This document shows, piece after piece, positions 51,437 to 59,428 of a DNA stretch of 64,000 nt (its first letter is position 1; every line of letters begins with the position of its first letter). A model generated the notes under the pieces. That model had not been told where the DNA came from. It saw only the letters and a list, made by a program, of their open reading frames with translations, and made no database searches. The stretch is from Pontibacter mucosus (GTDB taxonomy: Bacteria; Bacteroidota; Bacteroidia; Cytophagales; Hymenobacteraceae). A program made the position numbers and the translations under genes. Where the stretch lies: assembly GCF_003054055.1 (NCBI RefSeq), contig NZ_QBKI01000006.1, positions 310,001 to 374,000 on the forward strand, in the 5' to 3' direction.

Positions 51437-52348
51437 ATGTTCAGAGGAATCGCCCTTGTGTTTCTGGGCGCATGCAGTTTCGGCATACTTTCTACTTTTG
51501 TTAAGCTGGCCTACCAAGAGGGCTTCAGCCTGGGTGAGGTAACGGGCACACAGGTATTTTTTGGGTTGATTATTCTTTGGACCATCGTGTTGTTGCGGAA
51601 GCTGCGCGGCAGCCAAAGCAGCAACACGACGTTCAGGGAAAAGCTCAAGCTGGTCGCCATGGGCACCAGCACGGGGCTGGTCAGCATCTTCTACTACAAA
51701 TGCGTGCAGTTGGTGCCGGCCTCCATTGCCATCCTGCTCCTGATGCAGTTTACCTGGATGAGCCTGCTGTTAGAGTCCCTTTTAAAACGGAAGTTGCCTA
51801 GCCCTATGCAAATGGGCATGGTGGTGCTGATACTGATTGGCACAGCCCTGGCTGGCCGGCTTTTCAGCAGCAGTATTCCCGATTTCGACCTGGCAGGCAT
51901 CGCCTACGGCCTGATTGCCGCCCTTTGCTATACTTGCTTTTTGATGATAAACAGCTCGGTGGGCAACTCGCTGCACCCCGCTACTAAAAGTGCGCTCCTG
52001 CTTACGGGGGCTAATATACTTGTTCTTAGCATCTTCCCGCCCGTGTTTCTGGTGAACGGGGCCTTGCTGGCGGGCCTGCTGAAGTGGGGGCTGGTGCTGG
52101 CGCTTTTCGGCACGGTTATTCCGCCCCTGTTCTTTGCCTACGGCATTCCTAAAACAGGCCTGGGGCTGAGCGCTATCCTCAGCGCCGCCGAGCTGCCTGT
52201 GGCGGTGCTGATGTCCAGCATGGTGTTGCAGGAGGAAGTATGGCCTGTGCAGTGGGCAGGTGTTGGGCTTATACTTTTAGCCATTGTGTTGTCCAACATT
52301 AACTCCCTCAGGCAGAGGAGGCGGCAGCACAAATTTGCCAATGCTTAA
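51437..52348 (+). CDS. EamA-type (DMT superfamily) transporter
   Basis: About 303 residues from the ATG at 51437 (MFRGIALVFLGACSFGIL). Ten membrane helices in two EamA repeats (about 1-135 and 150-290), with IAILLLMQFTWMSLLLE closing the first repeat and TGLGLSAILSAAELPVAVLMSS in the second. The solute is unknown. GGGAGGGAC sits about 6 bases before the ATG and looks like a Shine-Dalgarno site, unusual for this phylum. A second in-frame ATG ten codons upstream is less likely. Confidence 0.85.
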   Translation: MFRGIALVFLGACSFGILSTFVKLAYQEGFSLGEVTGTQVFFGLIILWTIVLLRKLRGSQSSNTTFREKLKLVAMGTSTGLVSIFYYKCVQLVPASIAILLLMQFTWMSLLLESLLKRKLPSPMQMGMVVLILIGTALAGRLFSSSIPDFDLAGIAYGLIAALCYTCFLMINSSVGNSLHPATKSALLLTGANILVLSIFPPVFLVNGALLAGLLKWGLVLALFGTVIPPLFFAYGIPKTGLGLSAILSAAELPVAVLMSSMVLQEEVWPVQWAGVGLILLAIVLSNINSLRQRRRQHKFANA

Positions 52349-52380
52349 ATTTTTTTATTGATGGTTAATTACAGGAAGGT

Positions 52381-52414
52381 CAGGCTTTGCCCCGTGCAGA
52401 TGCCTGGCTTTTTT
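52381..52414 (+). terminator. Terminator-like hairpin after the EamA gene
   Basis: CAGGC (52381) pairs with GCCTG (52402), followed by a T-run. The rest of the 305-base gap to the next gene has no feature that I can support. Confidence 0.45.
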
Positions 52415-52653
52415 GTTTCCGGGGTAATCGGATGCCGGTAGGTTTCGAGTGTCTCCGAGCAAACTTTGCAGCCATGCCTTCGTATCACACTTCCTGGCAA
52501 AAGGCCATTCCGTCCTCTTGTTGCTAGCCACAAAGTATAATAATTCGTACCCGGCGGCAGTTTATCACAAAGAGAGGACACCATAACACAGGCCCCTTTT
52601 CAAATCTGGCATTTTTTCTGATTGTATCACCCCAACCCAACAAAAACAACCCT

Positions 52654-53214
52654 ATGAGAACGATAGCTGCATTTTTTATACTATTCATACTTTCCCTCGG
52701 CCTGCAGCAGGCACAGGCGCAGTCGGGCAAAAGCTACCAGGACTGGCTGAAGGAAAGCCGCGCCAAAAGCAAAACGGCCGCTACCTCCAAAAAAACATCT
52801 GCCAAAGGTAAAGGCAAGGCCGCGGCCGCCAAAGCAAGCGATGCCGCCGCCGCTCCTGCCATGGCCCCGCCCAGCGGCACGTTCCGGGGCACGATTGGTT
52901 GCACCGACTGCCAGGGCATCCGCACGGAGTTGGTGCTGACCGGCAGTCCCAAAGACGGCAACCGAACCTTTACCATGAAGCAGACTTTTGTGGGCAAGCC
53001 AGCCGATAAAAGCATCGTTACAGGCAGTGGCAAATGGTTTCTGGCGAAGGGTAACAAGCAGGACCCCGACGCTGTAATTCTGCAGCTCATCCCAACGGAC
53101 GGCGACCTGGATCTGATGTACTTCCTGCAGGTAAGCGATTCGGAGCTGAAGCTGCTGAACCGGCAGCAGGGCGAGATAGGCGATTCTCAGAACTACTCCA
53201 TCCGCAAACTTTAA
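52654..53214 (+). CDS. Secreted NlpE-like protein with Lys/Ala-rich linker
   Basis: A 186-residue protein. A signal peptide ends QQAQAQ, with no lipobox Cys, unlike classic NlpE. Residues 30-75 are a low-complexity Lys/Ala/Ser stretch (for example TSKKTSAKGKGKAAAAKA). Residues 80-186 match the NlpE N-terminal beta-barrel with the paired Cys of GTIGCTDCQGI, then FTMKQTFVGKPADK and a C-terminal LKLLNRQQGEI. NlpE-type domains sense copper or surface contact in enterobacteria; here the role is open. It is probably monocistronic. Confidence 0.75.
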   Translation: MRTIAAFFILFILSLGLQQAQAQSGKSYQDWLKESRAKSKTAATSKKTSAKGKGKAAAAKASDAAAAPAMAPPSGTFRGTIGCTDCQGIRTELVLTGSPKDGNRTFTMKQTFVGKPADKSIVTGSGKWFLAKGNKQDPDAVILQLIPTDGDLDLMYFLQVSDSELKLLNRQQGEIGDSQNYSIRKL

Positions 53215-53300
53215 AGTATAGCTATGGAAATGTGCCTACAGGGATAGGCGTGTTTTGAGCATTTTGCGTTATTTTGCAGGTATAAACCATTATCCCTACT

Positions 53301-54275
53301 ATGGCACGTTACCTAACCGGAATACAGGCGACTGGCAGGCCCCACCTGGGCAACCTGCTGGGTGCCATTATTCCTGCTATCAAGTTCTCCCAGGCCTCTG
53401 ATGAGGCGGCTTTATACTTTATCGCAGACATGCACTCGCTCACTACCATCCGCGATGCAGAAACGCTGCGCCACAACACCTATTCGGTAGCCGCTTCCTG
53501 GCTGGCCTTCGGCTTCGATACCGACAAACATATCTTCTACCGCCAGTCGGATGTGCCGATGGTAACCGAGCTGACCTGGTACCTGAATTGCTTCACGCCG
53601 TTCCCGATGCTGGCCAACGCGCACTCCTTCAAGGATAAATCCTCCCGCCGTGGGCTTTCTGACGTAAACGCCGGGCTGTTTACCTACCCGGTGCTGATGG
53701 CAGCCGACATCCTCATGTATGACGCCAACTTTGTGCCGGTGGGCAAAGACCAGATACAGCACCTGGAAATTACCCGCGACATTGCCAGCGCCTTTAACCA
53801 CATCTACGGCGACACGTTTGTGCTACCGGAGGCGAAGGTAGACGAGAGCGTGATGACTGTGCCCGGTATCAACGGCGAGAAAATGAGCAAGTCGTACGGC
53901 AACATCATCGATATTTTTGTGGCCGATAAACCGCTGCGCAAAACGATAATGAGCATTGTAACGGACAGCACCCCGCTGGAGGAGCCCAAGAATCCGGACG
54001 ATGACACCACCTTTAAGCTGTACAGCCTGCTGGCTTCTGCGGAGGAGGTAGAGAAGATGCGCCAGAACTACGAGGCGGGCGGCTACGGTTACGGGCACGC
54101 CAAGCAGGCACTTTATGAACTCATCGTAAGCAAGTATGCTAAGGAGCGCGAGGTGTTTAACTACTACATGAACAACCTGCCGGAGCTGGATAAAAAGCTG
54201 CAGCTTGGTGCCGAGAAAGCAAGAGACATTGCCGCTCCGGTACTGCAGCGCGTGCGCCAGAAGCTGGGTTACTAA
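53301..54275 (+). CDS. trpS: Tryptophan--tRNA ligase
   Basis: A 324-residue class I aminoacyl-tRNA synthetase. The HIGH-type motif appears in TGRPHLGNLLGA (about residue 11) and the KMSKS motif as GEKMSKSYGN (about 192). YPVLMAADILMYDANFVPVGKDQIQHLE is the usual active-site region. The C-terminal helical domain recognises the anticodon. Length is normal. It is followed by a perfect terminator. Confidence 0.96.
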   Translation: MARYLTGIQATGRPHLGNLLGAIIPAIKFSQASDEAALYFIADMHSLTTIRDAETLRHNTYSVAASWLAFGFDTDKHIFYRQSDVPMVTELTWYLNCFTPFPMLANAHSFKDKSSRRGLSDVNAGLFTYPVLMAADILMYDANFVPVGKDQIQHLEITRDIASAFNHIYGDTFVLPEAKVDESVMTVPGINGEKMSKSYGNIIDIFVADKPLRKTIMSIVTDSTPLEEPKNPDDDTTFKLYSLLASAEEVEKMRQNYEAGGYGYGHAKQALYELIVSKYAKEREVFNYYMNNLPELDKKLQLGAEKARDIAAPVLQRVRQKLGY

Positions 54276-54320
54276 GTATAAATCAGCAGGTAAATAAACA
54301 TTACAAGTATAATTTACCGA

Positions 54321-54353
54321 AAAACGGCAGCCGGATAAACCGGCTGCCGTTTT
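54321..54353 (+). terminator. Terminator after trpS
   Basis: AAAACGGCAGCCGG pairs perfectly with CCGGCTGCCGTTTT around a 5-base loop. Confidence 0.88.
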
Positions 54354-54455
54354 ACTTTTCTGCAACATATATGCTTCAATAGATTTAACATATCCTGTAA
54401 TATCTATATCTTGGGGAGTCACTATACTTAACCTAATCATCCAAGTATCAAGCAT

Positions 54456-55619
54456 ATGATAAACGCAGTTGCAGAAACCGCCCCTCTGACCGAGAAAAAG
54501 TCGGAGCGCTACCTCTCGCTGGATGTGTTGCGGGGCCTCACCGTGGCGCTGATGATCATCGTGAACACGCCCGGCAGTTGGAGCACCATCTACGCACCGC
54601 TTCGGCACGCTACCTGGCACGGCTTCACCGTCACCGACCTGGTGTTCCCGGCCTTCCTCTTTGCCGTCGGCAATGCCATGAGCTTCAGCATGCGCAAGTT
54701 CTCGCTGCAGCCCGACAGCGTTTTCCTGAAAAAAGTGTTTAAGCGCGCCGCCATCATCTTCCTTATTGGCCTGGGCCTTCGGGCGTTTCCGTTTGTGGCA
54801 CACGCCGCGGGTGGTGGCCTGGAGGTGATTGATTTTACGGCCATCCGTATTATGGGCGTGCTGCAGCGCATCGCACTGGCCTACCTGATTAGTTCGCTGG
54901 TGGTGCACTACCTCAAAACAAAGGGCGCCTTCATCTTTAGCGGCGTGGTGCTGCTGGGCTACTGGGCGGTGCTATACTTCTTCGGCGACCAACCAGACCC
55001 ATACTCACTCGAAGGCAACGCCGCGCTGAAATTCGACCTGCTGTTCTTCTCCCCGGTGGTGCTCTACAAGGGCTACGGCATCCCCTTTGACCCGGAAGGA
55101 TTGCTGAGCACACTGCCAGCTGCCGTGAACGTTATTGCCGGCTACCTGGTGGGCATGGCCATCCAGAAATTCGGCAACAACCTGAGCACTGTGTTCAAGC
55201 TCAACCTCATGGGTGCCGCCCTGATTGTGATTGCCCTGGTGTGGGACCTGGTGTTCCCGATAAACAAGGCTCTTTGGACGAGCTCCTATACTTTGCACAC
55301 CATCGGCTTGGTGATGCTGGTGCTGGCCGCTATCATGCTGCTAGTTGAGGTGCTGAAGGTGCGGAAATGGGCTTACTTCTTCGAGGTCTTCGGCAAGAAC
55401 CCGCTGTTTATCTACGCCATGTCCATCCTCGTTATCAAAACCCTGAGCTTTATTAAAATGGACGAGCAGACGCGCCTGAGCCGCTGGATTTACCAGAACT
55501 GGTTCCTGAGCTGGAGCGAAGGGGAATTCGCCTCGCTTATGTTCGCGCTGGCATACATGCTCGTGCACTGGCTGATGGGCTACATCATGGACCGCAAACG
55601 CATTTACATCAGAGTATAA
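54456..55619 (+). CDS. HGSNAT/DUF5009-type membrane acyltransferase
   Basis: A 387-residue integral membrane protein with about ten hydrophobic segments. The N-terminal signature RYLSLDVLRGLTVALMI followed by WHGFTVTDLVFPAFLFAVG matches the heparan-alpha-glucosaminide N-acetyltransferase-like / DUF5009 family; the His of WHGF is the likely catalytic residue in that family. Bacterial members are thought to acetylate surface or cell-wall sugars. It is monocistronic and followed by a terminator. Confidence 0.85.
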   Translation: MINAVAETAPLTEKKSERYLSLDVLRGLTVALMIIVNTPGSWSTIYAPLRHATWHGFTVTDLVFPAFLFAVGNAMSFSMRKFSLQPDSVFLKKVFKRAAIIFLIGLGLRAFPFVAHAAGGGLEVIDFTAIRIMGVLQRIALAYLISSLVVHYLKTKGAFIFSGVVLLGYWAVLYFFGDQPDPYSLEGNAALKFDLLFFSPVVLYKGYGIPFDPEGLLSTLPAAVNVIAGYLVGMAIQKFGNNLSTVFKLNLMGAALIVIALVWDLVFPINKALWTSSYTLHTIGLVMLVLAAIMLLVEVLKVRKWAYFFEVFGKNPLFIYAMSILVIKTLSFIKMDEQTRLSRWIYQNWFLSWSEGEFASLMFALAYMLVHWLMGYIMDRKRIYIRV

Positions 55620-55638
55620 AAGTATACTTGCCCAACGC

Positions 55639-55679
55639 AAAAACTCCCTCCGGCTATACTTTGGCCGGCGGGGGTTTTT
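55639..55679 (+). terminator. Terminator after the acyltransferase gene
   Basis: AAAAACTCCCTCCGGC pairs imperfectly with GCCGGCGGGGGTTTTT; the loop contains TATACTT. Confidence 0.7.
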
Positions 55680-55770
55680 GTTTGTCCATACTTAGAATTC
55701 AAGTTGGGTTTTATACTTTAGCTAAGGAGCAACCCTGCCCCAGGATAAGGCCATTTCATTCACCTCATTT

Positions 55771-55847
55771 TGTCATCCTGAAAGGATCTTGGTTGCGAGT
55801 AGTAAAAGCTTAACCTCCCTTCTACCAAGATTCTTAGCAGAATGACA
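55771..55847. repeat. Palindromic REP-like element with TGTCATCCTG ends
   Basis: TGTCATCCTGAAAGGATCTT (55771-55790, then GGT) pairs with most of 55824-55847 (ACCAAGATTC...GAATGACA), giving an imperfect stem of about 23 bases. It sits in a 360-base gap without a gene between the acyltransferase and mgsA. The end sequence resembles the hairpin at 57550. Confidence 0.6.
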
Positions 55848-55983
55848 GCAGGTCAAAAGTGCTTTGAGTAGTATGAAATAGCTCAGCACCACAGAGGGGG
55901 ATTGCCTGCAAGTTGTACATGACTTCCATACTCGGAGGAATTAGAGGTGGGGTAACGCATAGTTTTTTTATACTTGCGCAGGC

Positions 55984-56014
55984 ATAAAAAAAGCACTTAC
56001 GCCTTAGCAGTAAG
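55984..56014 (-). terminator. Terminator of mgsA
   Basis: GCACTTAC pairs with GTAAGTGC; on the minus strand it is followed by TTTTTTT. Confidence 0.8.
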
Positions 56015-56043
56015 TGCAGGAACTGGTAAACGAAAGTATAAAT

Positions 56044-56427
56044 CTATACTTCCTCCTCTGCCCCCTCCATGATGATCAAGTCTGCGGAGGCACGGTTTAG
56101 CGCAATCGGAATGTTGTTGATTACGGCTGTACGGATAAGGGTCTGAATATCGTGCTCGTGGCCGTGGGGCGTTTCGGCATCGATGAAGAAGATGACCTTG
56201 TGCACCTCGTGCTGCAGGATTTTAGCAGCCAGCAGGATATCGCCGCCGCTTGGGCCGTGGCCGAAGGGTTTCACGTCCAGTTCGAGCATGTCGTTGAGCA
56301 GTTTGGAGGTGTTGCTGGTGCCGATCAGTTCGTGCTTTACGAGCTCCTCGCGGTGCACCTTGGCCCAGTTCAGCAGCTCTGTCTTTCTCTGGTTATGGGC
56401 GATTAACGCAATGGTAGTTTTTTTCAT
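56044..56427 (-). CDS. mgsA: Methylglyoxal synthase
   Basis: About 127 residues from the ATG at 56427 (MKKTTIALIAHNQRK). The fold signature is IALIAHNQRKTELLNWA, the phosphate-binding TSNTSK, the catalytic Asp in GPSGGD, FFIDAETPHGHEHD with the conserved His-containing loop, and NIPIALNRASADLII. It converts dihydroxyacetone phosphate to methylglyoxal, a bypass of glycolysis under phosphate limitation. The motif GTSNTSK differs slightly from GTTG of the E. coli enzyme. The 358 bases upstream, shared with the next gene, hold no gene. Confidence 0.88.
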   Translation of the reverse strand: MKKTTIALIAHNQRKTELLNWAKVHREELVKHELIGTSNTSKLLNDMLELDVKPFGHGPSGGDILLAAKILQHEVHKVIFFIDAETPHGHEHDIQTLIRTAVINNIPIALNRASADLIIMEGAEEEV

Positions 56428-56785
56428 ATGCAATTTGTTTGGTGGCCTCTGTTGTAGATGCCTTGCCTAAAGTTACTCTTATTTTTGAAAAAAGCGTACA
56501 ATCCAGAGAGAGTAGCTTGGCAAGAAATGCGGCAGAAACCGTGCTTTTCTCGCAAAAAATGACTAAATTTGAAGTATTGCAACATCCTGATCCCGCTCTG
56601 ATCATACATTTCGCCTCCCTTTGGTTTTCCTTCCTGAGGCCTAATCAGAAATTTCCTATCAGGGTTTATACTTCTGCAGCGCACCCTGGCTTAATGTCTA
56701 CGGGTATAAAAGCTGCGCTTGTTTGCCGTACGGCCTTCCGCTGCGTTGGTCGTGGCACATGTCCTACTTTAACTATATACCGCCT

Positions 56786-56998
56786 ATGGCCAGATCACAG
56801 AACACATTCCTGAAGAAACAACGCGAGAAACAGAAGCAAAAGAAGAAAGAAGAGAAGATGCAGCGCAAGCAGGAGCGCCATGAGAACTCTGCAGGCGGAA
56901 GCCTGGAAGCCATGATTGCTTATGTGGATGAGTTCGGTAACATTACCGACACCCCCCCGGAAGAACCCAAAAAACGTGATGAAGACGATAAAGCTTAA
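56786..56998 (+). CDS. Small basic, Lys-rich conserved Bacteroidota protein
   Basis: A 70-residue protein. The N-terminal half is extremely basic (FLKKQREKQKQKKKEEKMQR) and the C-terminal half acidic with LEAMIAYVDEFGNITDTPPE. The start ATG at 56786 is chosen because MARSQNTFLKKQ is the form I recall for this conserved small protein, which in relatives is often found near cold-shock genes. The function is unknown; nucleic-acid binding is possible. It is followed by a perfect terminator. Confidence 0.75.
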   Translation: MARSQNTFLKKQREKQKQKKKEEKMQRKQERHENSAGGSLEAMIAYVDEFGNITDTPPEEPKKRDEDDKA

Positions 56999-57006
56999 CA
57001 AGAGCA

Positions 57007-57045
57007 AAAGGCAGGTTAGAACCAGATTCTAACCTGCCTTTTTTG
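57007..57045 (+). terminator. Terminator after the small basic protein gene
   Basis: AAAGGCAGGTTAGAA pairs with TTCTAACCTGCCTTT, followed by more T. Confidence 0.88.
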
Positions 57046-57220
57046 ATTAGGGAATACCATGAAAGTATAAACTTATACTTTAGCAACGTGCCAGGGCCAA
57101 TTCAAAAAGCAACTCGCCCCGGCTGGTCCAGCGTTTGAACTTCTATACTTTAGCTATACTTTCTGTCTTATACTTTACTCTTCCGCTGGTGCGGTTTTGT
57201 AACCCGTGCCTTCCAATTTT

Positions 57221-57239
57221 CTCGGATTTGCAATCCGAG
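57221..57239. repeat. Short perfect hairpin CTCGGATT-TGC-AATCCGAG
   Basis: Perfect 8-base stem with a 3-base loop in the gene-free stretch 57046-57904. The 250 bases around 57060-57310 contain about nine TATACTT/AAGTATA copies. An open frame covering 57135-57620 has no protein-like features. Confidence 0.7.
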
Positions 57240-57549
57240 TGGCTTGAAAAGCCATACTTTATACTTGCAGCTATACTTTTATACTTGCCAGTTTATACTT
57301 TCCTAGCCGTTGCTTCCTTCTACTTGAACCAAGCCATCCTCTCTAGCCTCCGTTCATCCTCCAGCCTCACTCGCCTATTGTTTCATCTCTGGCTTTGGCT
57401 CCCTCAAGGCCGGGAGGCCTCGTCCTTGGGCATCGCGCGGTGTACATTTCCTTTGCTACCCTTCGGTCGCAATGCCCTGGACGGGCACCAGAAATCTACA
57501 AGGCGCTCAACCCAAGGACTGGGAACAAATCCAATAGCCGCTGCCCCTA

Positions 57550-57583
57550 CTGTCATCTCGACCCTCTTGAGGCGAGATGACAG
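57550..57583. repeat. Hairpin CTGTCATCTCG / CGAGATGACAG
   Basis: Perfect 11-base arms with a 12-base loop (ACCCTCTTGAGG, itself nearly palindromic). The TGTCAT ends recall the element at 55771. Confidence 0.7.
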
Positions 57584-57616
57584 TGAAATTAGTAAGTACA
57601 ATTCCCCTCCTCTGGA

Positions 57617-57644
57617 CTAGCCAAAACGGGAGTTTTGAGCTAGC
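57617..57644. repeat. Hairpin CTAGCCAAAAC / GTTTTGAGCTAG
   Basis: Stem of about 11 bases with one bulge around GGGA, directly downstream of the previous palindrome. Confidence 0.6.
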
Positions 57645-57680
57645 GAGCACAGCTCTGAGGGGTGGGTTTATACTTTGTAG

Positions 57681-57700
57681 GGACAGGTCGCGACCTGTCC
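57681..57700. repeat. Perfect 20-base palindrome
   Basis: GGACAGGTCGCGACCTGTCC is its own reverse complement, without spacer. It could be a dimer-binding operator, but no matching regulator gene is intact nearby; dispersed-repeat origin is more likely. Confidence 0.75.
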
Positions 57701-57751
57701 GCGCAAGAACATCAGCTACAAAACTTATACATCAGCATCAGTAAAAACAGG

Positions 57752-57787
57752 CTCCCCTCCTTGGCTAAGGAGGGGCCAGGGGTGGTT
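57752..57787. repeat. CCCCTCCTT-GGCT-AAGGAGGGG hairpin with GGGGTGG tail
   Basis: Perfect 9-base arms followed by CCAGGGGTGGTT. It is the reverse-oriented relative of the CCCACCCC...CCTCC elements at 36333 and 44863. Confidence 0.65.
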
Positions 57788-57904
57788 GGGCCCGGGTACC
57801 GCAGAAATCAGTGTTGCTTTAATTCCAATACCCGCAACCCTTACAGTCTTCCCTACACTCAGGAGAGATAAATTTAGAATTCCACATAAGTCAATCTCAC
57901 TTGA

Positions 57905-58249
57905 CTATCTGGCGACTGCCTTCCGGAACTGTATAGGCGACAGGCCACTCTTCCGCTTAAAAAACTTGCCAAAGGATGACTGGTCGGAAAGGTGGAGCAT
58001 TTCTGAGATCTACTGAATTGACAGCTGGGGTTGCAGCAGCAAGCGGGCCTCGCCGTAGAGCATCAGGAAGATGAAATCGGCCACCGTATGTCCCGTCATG
58101 CGCTTGACGACGAGCGTGAGGTAGTGCGGCGTGATGTGCAGCTGATTTGCATAAAAGTGCACATGGTGCTCCAGACTGTAGTGGTCTACCAGCACTCGAT
58201 GAAGGACTAGATGATGATTTAGTCCTTGGAAAGTAGTAGCGCTCTGCAT
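57905..58249 (-). pseudogene. AraC-family regulator fragment with internal stop
   Basis: Only the C-terminal DNA-binding domain remains. HVHFYANQLHITPHYLTLVV then MTGHTVADFIF encodes the first helix-turn-helix. The frame is broken by TAG at 58012-58010 where relatives have Glu (SIQ-stop-ISEM), and continues in the same frame as ISEMLHLSDQSSFGKFFKRK then SGLSPIQFRKAVAR to a natural stop at 57905. A GAG to TAG change explains it. The sensory N-terminal half is missing beyond 58249, where the reading also seems to change frame. It is non-functional as it stands. Confidence 0.8.
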
Positions 58250-58558
58250 GATGGTGCTGGATACAGCTGTGATTCAGCACACCTTAAAAGAGCTTATTGC
58301 CAAAAACTTCACGCTGCTGTCGGCTAGCCTGGACCACGTAAACCACAAGCTGCAGCAGGCAGATATGGGCGCTGTGTTTGGTATGCTGCAAAGCGAGGTG
58401 CTGCTAGTTTCGTTCAAGAGTTGTATGGCTACCTGGTGCTATTGGCGCTGGCCAGCATGGTGGTGTTTATACTTTACCGCTACCCTTACTACCCGAAACT
58501 TACGCTATACCCCAGGACCAGGGCCGTCATCCGGTACCTGCGTTGGGAGATGGCCTGA
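58248..58558 (+). pseudogene. Membrane transporter C-terminal fragment (probably MFS), frameshifted
   Basis: The plus strand first reads LKELIAKNFTLLSASLDHVN then HKLQQADMGAVFGMLQSEVLLVSFK. At about 58417 the frame must shift by one base (AAG-AG instead of AAG-GAG) to continue as ELYGYLVLLALASMVVFILY then RYPYYPKLTLYPRTRAVIRY to TGA at 58556. The restored sequence has a soluble loop, one membrane helix and a basic tail, like the end of EmrB/MFS-type drug transporters of Bacteroidota. Everything upstream is missing. The fragment lies back to back with the broken AraC gene. Confidence 0.65.
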
Positions 58559-58578
58559 TAGGATTTTATACTTTAAAA

Positions 58579-58620
58579 AAAAGCCGCACCAGCCTCCTGA
58601 AGGAAGCTGGTGCGGCTTTT
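58579..58620. terminator. Bidirectional terminator after the transporter remnant
   Basis: AAAAGCCGCACCAGC pairs perfectly with GCTGGTGCGGCTTTT. Confidence 0.85.
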
Positions 58621-58626
58621 CTTATT

Positions 58627-59139
58627 CTACTTGAAATTCAATCCAATCATCTTTCCGTAAATCCCCAGTACCCGCATCAGAAATGCAGGAGGCTTTACAG
58701 ACACAATTTCCTTCGAGTAGTTAGTCCAAAGGGTTGAGATTCCAACGATTGATTTAAAATTCATTTTTCCGTTTTTAACAAGTCCGCTTTTAGCAAACTT
58801 GTGTAGCCCTTTAAAGAAGTTCTCAAACTCCATGGCGGGCTGATGCGTATTGTAAACACGGACAAATTCATCAGTTGTGTTTTTAAAAGTATGGGGCTCA
58901 CCACTTTCAATAGTTATTTTCTCCCCAACCCTAGCCGTAATCCACTTATCTTTTTTAAATACCTCTAATTCCCCGCTTAGAATTTCATAGGTTTCTATTG
59001 CGGTTGGATGAATATGAATAGGAGTTTCTCCTGAATGTGGAGAAAGTATCCATTCCATTTCTAAAGACTCACCATTAGTATCCCTTGAGGATTTTACAAT
59101 GGTCATAACCATTCCAAGCTCAGTACAATCTAATCGCAT
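58627..59139 (-). CDS. Cupin-domain protein
   Basis: About 170 residues from the ATG at 59139 (MRLDCTELGMVMTIV). The cupin core HSGETPIHIHPTAIETYEIL then SGELEVF and GEKITIESGEPHTFKN supplies metal-binding His/Glu residues. The C-terminal 80 residues are helical. The open frame continues 83 codons further upstream, but the bases just before this ATG (TAAATAATAAATCAAAGATT) look like an AT-rich leader and the upstream part has different base composition. The region is AT-richer than its surroundings. Function is unknown. Confidence 0.7.
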   Translation of the reverse strand: MRLDCTELGMVMTIVKSSRDTNGESLEMEWILSPHSGETPIHIHPTAIETYEILSGELEVFKKDKWITARVGEKITIESGEPHTFKNTTDEFVRVYNTHQPAMEFENFFKGLHKFAKSGLVKNGKMNFKSIVGISTLWTNYSKEIVSVKPPAFLMRVLGIYGKMIGLNFK

Positions 59140-59388
59140 AATCTTTGATTTATTATTTACATATTTGCTAACGGCCACCTGTGAGTGAGGGTCAAGGTCT
59201 TCTGGCAAAGGCTTGCACTTATACAATGTCAACTGTTGTATAGCTGCTTTCCAGGAGTAAGCTCCACGCTTCTGTTCCAGCCAAGCTTCTCCGGTCATCT
59301 CAAACTTATTTTCATCATCGCCGTGCAGCCCGGTTTCTGTCCAACCCATTTTTCTGTAACGGATTTGTGCAGCCAAAGCCCGAAGCAT
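59140..59388 (-). other. Unidentified coding-like segment fused in frame upstream of the cupin gene
   Basis: Eighty-three sense codons read MLRALAAQIRYRKMGWTETG, later WLEQKRGAYSWKAAIQQLTL and LPEDLDPHSQVAVSKYV. The text is protein-like and of higher GC than the cupin part. The frame stays open further upstream into the end of the next gene. I do not recognise it; it could be the tail of a decayed gene (for example a transposase or other mobile-element protein) read through by chance. Confidence 0.4.
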
Positions 59389-59428
59389 AGCAAGGGTTAA
59401 GGCTGCACCGTGTTGTGGTATCGTTATT

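Noticed and set aside
53823..54908. 361-residue minus-strand open frame across trpS and the acyltransferase
   Set aside because: It spans two clear plus-strand genes and a terminator and has no recognisable features.
57135..57620. 161-residue plus-strand open frame
   Set aside because: Begins in the motif-dense region and crosses palindromes; composition is not protein-like.
57681..57700. Operator for the adjacent AraC regulator
   Set aside because: AraC proteins usually bind direct repeats, the regulator is broken, and the palindrome sits among other dispersed hairpins.
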